Virus record (IMG/VR): IMGVR_UViG_3300007539_000189
Span: 1 to 25,127 of that record
From: a virus
DNA length: 25,127 nt
Direction: 5' to 3' (one strand)
This document shows, piece by piece, positions 21,001 through 25,127 of this stretch (the stretch's first letter is position 1; each line of letters begins with the position of its first letter). The notes beneath the pieces were generated by a model. The model was not told the DNA's origin and did no database searches. It saw nothing but the letters and a program-made list of their open reading frames with translations. A program made the position numbers and the translations under genes.

Positions 21001-22513
21001 CATACCCTTACTTCTAGGCGCTCACCCAATAAACGGGTCGAGGGCCATCATCCTGTCAACTGGCTTAACTGTTCTGTCGGCCCTCCCAGACGTTGCTATG
21101 AAAGAGCATGCAAAGCGGGGACTAAGTAAGGCTCTGGGCCTGTCCAAAGCAGAAATGGACATGCTAGAAGAGTTTGTCTACGACAGTGGAAGACTTATTA
21201 TCGACGGGGCCGCTGCTGAGAAGGACATTGGTGCATCCCTTGGCCTTGAGAGGTGGAGGGGACGAAAGGTAAGCACAAGTGCCTTTAGGGAAGCTGGTAG
21301 AAATGTTGCCAGAACCGCCAACAAAGCTGTGGACATGAGCCTGTTTGCCTTTAACCAAGGTGAACGTCTCACCCGTTTTAACTCCATGGCTTTGCAGTTC
21401 CTTAACATGAAGTCGGCTGGGCAACTCAATGGGCCTCGCCGTGAGGTGTTTGCGAACTGGTCTGCCGGTGAACATGCTCTGAACCTCAACATGACGGCAG
21501 AAGCTAAGAGCGCTCTACAAACAGGCATAACACGTCTTCCGCTACAGTTCTTCTCATACCCAATGAGAGCTATTGAGGCTATGGTTACTGGGGGTAGTGG
21601 ACAGTGGAGTAAACGCCAGAGGGCGCAGTTTGCCATTGGTGCATTTGCCATGGGTGGTCTGTCTTCTGTTAACGGAGATGAACTTTCCGACAACCTGTCT
21701 GTGTGGCTTGGCTACGATAAGGACTCGATGACAGATGTTCTGGTCCGTAATGGCTGGGTAGATGCTATTATCTCTGGCTTGGTTCGAGCAGCTACAGACA
21801 GCGATGAATACCGTTCTGCTTTGGGAACTCGTATCTCAGCGTTCAGTTTCGTCTTTGATGTCTATAACCTCATGTTTGGCAAAGAGGCGATGGCTAAAAG
21901 TCTCGGTGGTGCCAGTATTTCTGTGCTTGGTACTGCCCTTGTAAAGTCTATAGGGGCAGTAAAAGCGGCTGTACAAGGTGATTTCGATCTATCTCTACGA
22001 GAAGGTCGGGTGCTTCTTCGCCAAGTTGGTGGTATAAACAGTATTATGGCTGGCATAGAATCCATGAAACATAGGCAGTACCGGTCCAGAAGTGGTAATA
22101 TCTTGCCTGTACCACAAGACGAAGTTCAGTCTATTATGCGGGGTCTAGGTATTACTGATGGTATGATGGTCCAATACTATGCGGACAAGAACCGTTTTGT
22201 TAGCGATGACAAGGCGAGAACAAAAGTCCGAAAGGAAGCTAATAAGTATTGGCAGTCCATCAATGACGCCATCAAAGAGGGGGACGACGATAAAGTTCAA
22301 AGGATCATTGAGGAGCTTAGGAACTATGTCTACACCTCCCCATACTTGAGGGACTACGAAAAACGAGACATCCTTGAAAGAGGTCTTCAGGAAACCTCTG
22401 ACCACATTTTGCGTAGGGTCATTAGAGACTTTGAAAACTGGGAGCTTGATGACTTGAAACCAATTGAGCAACGCGCCCTAGAGAGGCACCAAAGACTTAG
22501 GGAAGGTAAGTAA
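18068..22513 (+). CDS. Giant internal virion protein (1481 aa), gp15/16-like
   Basis: A 1481-residue protein, the longest here, in the position of the large ejected core proteins. Segments: charged helical N-terminus (1-230); Ala/Val-rich linker (about 235-325); mixed domain with YVTSVVTHDEFNNYSLRIIV (about 393-412); helical region; beta-rich piece around WEVQWVDGRTFVVDATKIQD; a hydrophobic stretch KTIFAFQTVGTFIVQAAHIP and ILSTGLTVLSALPDVA (about 956-1010), likely to cross or touch membrane; then helical segments to a charged C-terminus (DYEKRDILERGLQETSDHIL). I see no Walker, lysozyme or polymerase motif. By analogy with T7 gp15/gp16 it would help build the ejection conduit through the envelope (inference). 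CAGGTGA precedes the ATG. Confidence 0.8.
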   Translation: MAQLLSTQVKSPTFMEKLSSALTEEDELTEEKLVDTAAASGAPFEGTAKEYVAQNQSSEPYDPNVQQEIVNNGYAQGLTAEEVYNKLAEEDQRRKIINEYDNKGYAISLLGQDPELSAVDLTFHLNRKTTESVLGDLSKKAEGGNVSKVGEFVDRYLVGMIARTAEDLTSEKADLGQLIRKNQVTMDPKEFKEWFTGLMEKEASEGLFSGEVNYWSLMEMIEATEFGGDPYSSSAFTMGLIDVATAGTTATVAKLGVKAVKGALKSSTAVKTTTKVSASQRAKKVVSANTPAQAAAAAKGANAGASTAVKIANSGVQGAVADEVMRKGTEAFNNNGSYWINEARAAMDYSHNPNRIIDRMSELRRAIPGVSEEELKLAIREEADRAKKAYNNGYVTSVVTHDEFNNYSLRIIVGDSKGNSFVDQVDAEDAAEKWSKKSGLQVDVVNGPNGKGHYLAINERLNMDQAASADAVEGVTSNLLARLAGSTRAQIGDLAKSRQQGGGVAARIREKALQPEIEVLQKVKNPVERAIIDDVLEMVRDSSVNGDFLKRDLTVDEFKAEYARVASALVANGQKGKFSRTATQDHINAYEAALEISRFDYIEKSTRLAHQMNEQGFRLVEFSVMPGEAPISRVATPHSGAIPDNARIIDQNGKDIPKSKLKKGAKIWEVQWVDGRTFVVDATKIQDVMPENALGYNSGGRRIYTEPYAITIGPDKDFAILTAKTRKRAAKAVEDLKRIAKGVAGRSWDDIVGDASLDKIIKENNSWNPSIKTASDLATYAKERSWPKMEEGNLDFLDMREPSRKRGLESFDNGSAFDFLKTNSRRDIPMDSVEGNGPKVVRPMQSIVAGAERTVRSIVNRQSNYEAKTALLKRVYPDLVRRNSSIDALWARKKAELAQHSDPKVRSLYNVIQRREGNVYGKEVSREIDEALQDFTNKFIMKDATPELEAIQQGMLAAAFKTIFAFQTVGTFIVQAAHIPLLLGAHPINGSRAIILSTGLTVLSALPDVAMKEHAKRGLSKALGLSKAEMDMLEEFVYDSGRLIIDGAAAEKDIGASLGLERWRGRKVSTSAFREAGRNVARTANKAVDMSLFAFNQGERLTRFNSMALQFLNMKSAGQLNGPRREVFANWSAGEHALNLNMTAEAKSALQTGITRLPLQFFSYPMRAIEAMVTGGSGQWSKRQRAQFAIGAFAMGGLSSVNGDELSDNLSVWLGYDKDSMTDVLVRNGWVDAIISGLVRAATDSDEYRSALGTRISAFSFVFDVYNLMFGKEAMAKSLGGASISVLGTALVKSIGAVKAAVQGDFDLSLREGRVLLRQVGGINSIMAGIESMKHRQYRSRSGNILPVPQDEVQSIMRGLGITDGMMVQYYADKNRFVSDDKARTKVRKEANKYWQSINDAIKEGDDDKVQRIIEELRNYVYTSPYLRDYEKRDILERGLQETSDHILRRVIRDFENWELDDLKPIEQRALERHQRLREGK

Positions 22514-22518
22514 CGCGC

Positions 22519-25127
22519 ATGACTAATTTTAATCTGGGTGAGGAAGTTAATATGGGTGGTGGCGGTGGTGGTGGACCCAGTGCTGTCCGCCCCTCCGGCA
22601 ATGCCTTTACCGCTCTCGGGGGTCTCTTTGATTTAGCAGGGGGGCCGCCCAAAGCACCTACCCGAGGTCAACTAGAAGACAGTAGGCTAAAGGGTTATGG
22701 GCAAGGCCTCCAAGAAGTTGCAGCACTTAGGGATGCCAACAAGCACCAAGAGGCTGATGCGACTTGGGAGAAACTGCGTAAGAATGCTGCCATAGATGGT
22801 CTGGACACTAGTTCTGGTCAGGTCGCTGCAATGGAGGAGTCTTTCCTAGGAGAATCTTACCAAGGTATCCAAGAGAAAGAAGAGAGTTTTGAAGACCAGA
22901 ACCAAGGTCTTATTAACCAAAAGATGGCAGTACTTCGAGCGCAAAACCCAGACCTCCCAGAGGAAGAGATGCGGAATAAGGCTATTGAGATGGCTCAGGA
23001 GGAAGTCATTCGTGCTGCCGGAATGGTTGGTAAGTTCAAGGAAGATTGGCCCAAAATTAGTACGGCCCTTAACGAACAACTGCTTCTGGAGGCTAACGAA
23101 TACTTCAAAGACCCCAGCCGTTCACTAACTGCTACTTCTGCCCAACAGCTTATGGCAGAGTTGGGTCAAGTTCATTCGGAAGTTGTGGCTGCCTTCCAAA
23201 AGTCTATGGGTAAAGATTTTACTCAAGAGGTGGCGGATGAGATAGACAGCTTTTTTGACAGACACAAGAAAAACTTTGAAGCCTTGGTGACCCAAGCTGG
23301 TAAGGACAGTCTTGAGGCCAATGCAACCAAGTTTCAGTCTTATCTGTTCAACAAAGGTCTTGATGGCCCCTTGTCACAGGGTGATGTCCTACAGATCGTT
23401 ATGACAACCTTTACCCAAGGGGGTGGCGTTACTGGAATTATAGACAAACTGTCTGAGGGTGGGGTCTTTAGCAAGAGTGATGAGGAAGTAAGGTCTACCC
23501 TTGATAAAATCAAAGATGCATACAACGACTACATCACAGATGACTCTGAAGTCGCGGATTGGTTTGAAACCGCTAAAGCGTCTATAGATTTTCTGAATAA
23601 GTATGACAGAAACGTAGATGGAACACAAAAGGACGGTACTACAAACCAGACGCCAGATGGAACTCCCGTTGTACAAGACAGGGAGGCTAATTCTGCGGCT
23701 ACTGTCGGTAAGGTAGCACTTTCTGTAGCTTTTGCCAAAGCAGAGCAGAGCAAAAACTTTGTAGACATTCTCGAAGGGGAAATACAAGATTCGCTCAAGC
23801 ATGAGGCAGAAAGTGGTGACCTTGAGGGTGTCAATAGGATCATTGAAACGCAGGAAAACCTTGGTAGGGCTGTCATCAATGACGCTATAAAACAAACCAA
23901 CCAACGTGCCGGTGGACTCCAAGACAACATAAAACCTGGTGGTGGCTCTCCTAACGTACAGATGGGCATGGGCGCAATAGGGGTTCCTCTTCTAAGTGTT
24001 GATGAAGACAACAATGTCTCAATCAATGAGCGGTCCTTGTTGAAAGCATATCAACTTGTAGCTGGAGACAGGTATAATGAGGCAAACTTTGTACCGGCAG
24101 TAGGCAAGGCGTACCGTGATGAGAGCGGTGCTATTGACTGGATGGCCGCTGTAGAAGACAACTTCAACGCTCTAAAGGGACAAGATATCCCCGGTCTTTA
24201 TGCTTTCCAAGATTTTGTTAAAGATCGGATCTTGGGTAACGACAGCAACATGATGGGTCTAAAGGCCATCCGTCGTGCCGAGAAAGGTCTCAATCAGTGG
24301 GGAGGTCTAAGAACTGCGGTCAATCCTGCTGCCCCAGTAGTGGAAGAAGAAGATCCTGAGGCCGCTACTACAGAACCCTCAGTGACCATGGGCGGTACAC
24401 CCTCTCGTGGGCAGGCGGTTGAAGAGGTTTCTTTCACTGACTTCGCCACAAACTTCCTCAAGGGTAAAGGATTCTCGGAAGATCAGATCAACAAGGTTGT
24501 GGAAGAGATCAACGAGATTGGTGAAGAGGCTTACCTTGAGAAGATGCAAGGTGGCGAGGAAACATCTATCTACTTCAACGAAGCTGTCACAAAAGCCATT
24601 ATGGCCGACACAACCGGCGAAGAGTGGGCCAACGGTGTACGACAGGCTATTGCAGAAGCCAAAGGTGTTGATGCATCTGAGGTCACTGATGTAGAAATCG
24701 AGGAGGCCAAAGCTGCTCAAAACAGTGGGGAAGTAGACACGGACAAAGCCGAAGCTCTCGAAGCCCTTAAAGGCATGCCTCCCTCGGAGATGCAAGCTCA
24801 GATACAGGGTCAAAAGAGCCAACGGCGATTGCGTGAAGAGGGTACTTTTGACATCAACATCTACAGCGATGGTCAGAAGGCTGCTCCAGTAAGCAATCTT
24901 ATCCAAGCCACAGTATCAAGCCTTATTACGACAGAGGCGAGAGGCGGCAATGCTTTTTCTTGGAACAGCCGTAACTATGTAGATGGATCAGACGGTGTTG
25001 TTGGTGGTGAACTTGTCACTACAGGCCACTACGGGAGACTACAGTTTGGTCCTGCACGACTACAGGAAGCCCAAGAGGCTGGTGTAATGCCCCCTGACAT
25101 GACTGTTGAGGAGTTCCTTAAGAGCCC
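22519..25127 (+). CDS. Internal virion protein with muralytic domain, 3' end cut
   Basis: Open from ATG at 22519 to the right edge, 869 visible residues. An in-frame ATG at 22552 with GAGGAAG just upstream is a good alternative start; the N-terminus is a poly-Gly run. Most of the protein is helical and charged, with an acidic linker (VVEEEDPEAATTEPS, near 608). The last 70 visible residues match phage-borne transglycosylase-like domains: ITTEARGGN with probable catalytic Glu806, then GHYGRLQFG (836-844) and ARLQEAQEAGVMPPDMTVEE. This would open the peptidoglycan during DNA entry. In T7 the equivalent activity is at the N-terminus of gp16, so its C-terminal location here is notable. Confidence 0.8.
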   Translation, partial: MTNFNLGEEVNMGGGGGGGPSAVRPSGNAFTALGGLFDLAGGPPKAPTRGQLEDSRLKGYGQGLQEVAALRDANKHQEADATWEKLRKNAAIDGLDTSSGQVAAMEESFLGESYQGIQEKEESFEDQNQGLINQKMAVLRAQNPDLPEEEMRNKAIEMAQEEVIRAAGMVGKFKEDWPKISTALNEQLLLEANEYFKDPSRSLTATSAQQLMAELGQVHSEVVAAFQKSMGKDFTQEVADEIDSFFDRHKKNFEALVTQAGKDSLEANATKFQSYLFNKGLDGPLSQGDVLQIVMTTFTQGGGVTGIIDKLSEGGVFSKSDEEVRSTLDKIKDAYNDYITDDSEVADWFETAKASIDFLNKYDRNVDGTQKDGTTNQTPDGTPVVQDREANSAATVGKVALSVAFAKAEQSKNFVDILEGEIQDSLKHEAESGDLEGVNRIIETQENLGRAVINDAIKQTNQRAGGLQDNIKPGGGSPNVQMGMGAIGVPLLSVDEDNNVSINERSLLKAYQLVAGDRYNEANFVPAVGKAYRDESGAIDWMAAVEDNFNALKGQDIPGLYAFQDFVKDRILGNDSNMMGLKAIRRAEKGLNQWGGLRTAVNPAAPVVEEEDPEAATTEPSVTMGGTPSRGQAVEEVSFTDFATNFLKGKGFSEDQINKVVEEINEIGEEAYLEKMQGGEETSIYFNEAVTKAIMADTTGEEWANGVRQAIAEAKGVDASEVTDVEIEEAKAAQNSGEVDTDKAEALEALKGMPPSEMQAQIQGQKSQRRLREEGTFDINIYSDGQKAAPVSNLIQATVSSLITTEARGGNAFSWNSRNYVDGSDGVVGGELVTTGHYGRLQFGPARLQEAQEAGVMPPDMTVEEFLKS

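Noticed and set aside
18068-22513. Virion RNA polymerase or toxin in the giant protein
   Set aside because: I looked for polymerase, lysozyme, nucleotide-binding and ADP-ribosylation signatures and saw none. Size and gene order fit an internal ejection protein.

Overview
The window is part of a double-stranded DNA tailed phage (or a prophage of one) with a podovirus-type virion. The evidence is a complete rightward morphogenesis cluster: small terminase, large terminase, podovirus-style portal, scaffold, major capsid protein, decoration protein, T7 gp11-like adaptor, gp12-like nozzle, a GNAT protein in the gp13 position, a gp14-like protein, and two giant internal virion proteins. No tape measure, sheath or tail-tube genes are visible. 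No host gene is present. The protein families (GYNKP/ARYW-type basic protein, 'RGLITEAGELTF' nozzle) resemble those of phages from marine and environmental proteobacteria; that host assignment is inference only.

Layout. Positions 1-1010 hold two leftward genes, a GP88-type protein cut by the window edge and a 66-residue unknown. They share an identical 26-bp translation leader, which suggests an early-gene module. Positions 1011-1976 are a gene-free divergent control region packed with three unrelated tandem repeat families (25 bp, about 23 bp and 13 bp periods), a G-rich block and several palindromes. It is the best candidate for a replication origin, packaging signal or operator cluster. 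From 1977 to the right edge every gene is rightward and tightly packed, often with TAATG or ATGA overlaps. Positions 1977-6941 carry the small terminase, a run of short beta-rich or fibre-like virion proteins, and a NlpC/P60-CHAP-type endolysin. Positions 6951-13414 carry large terminase, portal, scaffold, capsid, decoration and small basic proteins. Positions 13432-25127 carry the neck, tail and ejection proteins, ending inside a protein with a C-terminal muralytic (transglycosylase-like) motif.

Functioning. The terminases and portal would package DNA into a capsid built on the scaffold. The adaptor and nozzle form the short tail, and the fibre-like proteins decorate it. The internal proteins, one with a wall-cutting domain, would be ejected to form a conduit across the envelope. 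The endolysin releases progeny.

Most noteworthy are the triple-iteron control region, a probable frameshift that removes the natural C-terminus of the large terminase, an in-frame open stretch after the endolysin stop that ends in an ATGA overlap with the next gene, and a partial 140-bp duplication that left a relic gene start between two structural genes. Nothing here proves a wholly new system.
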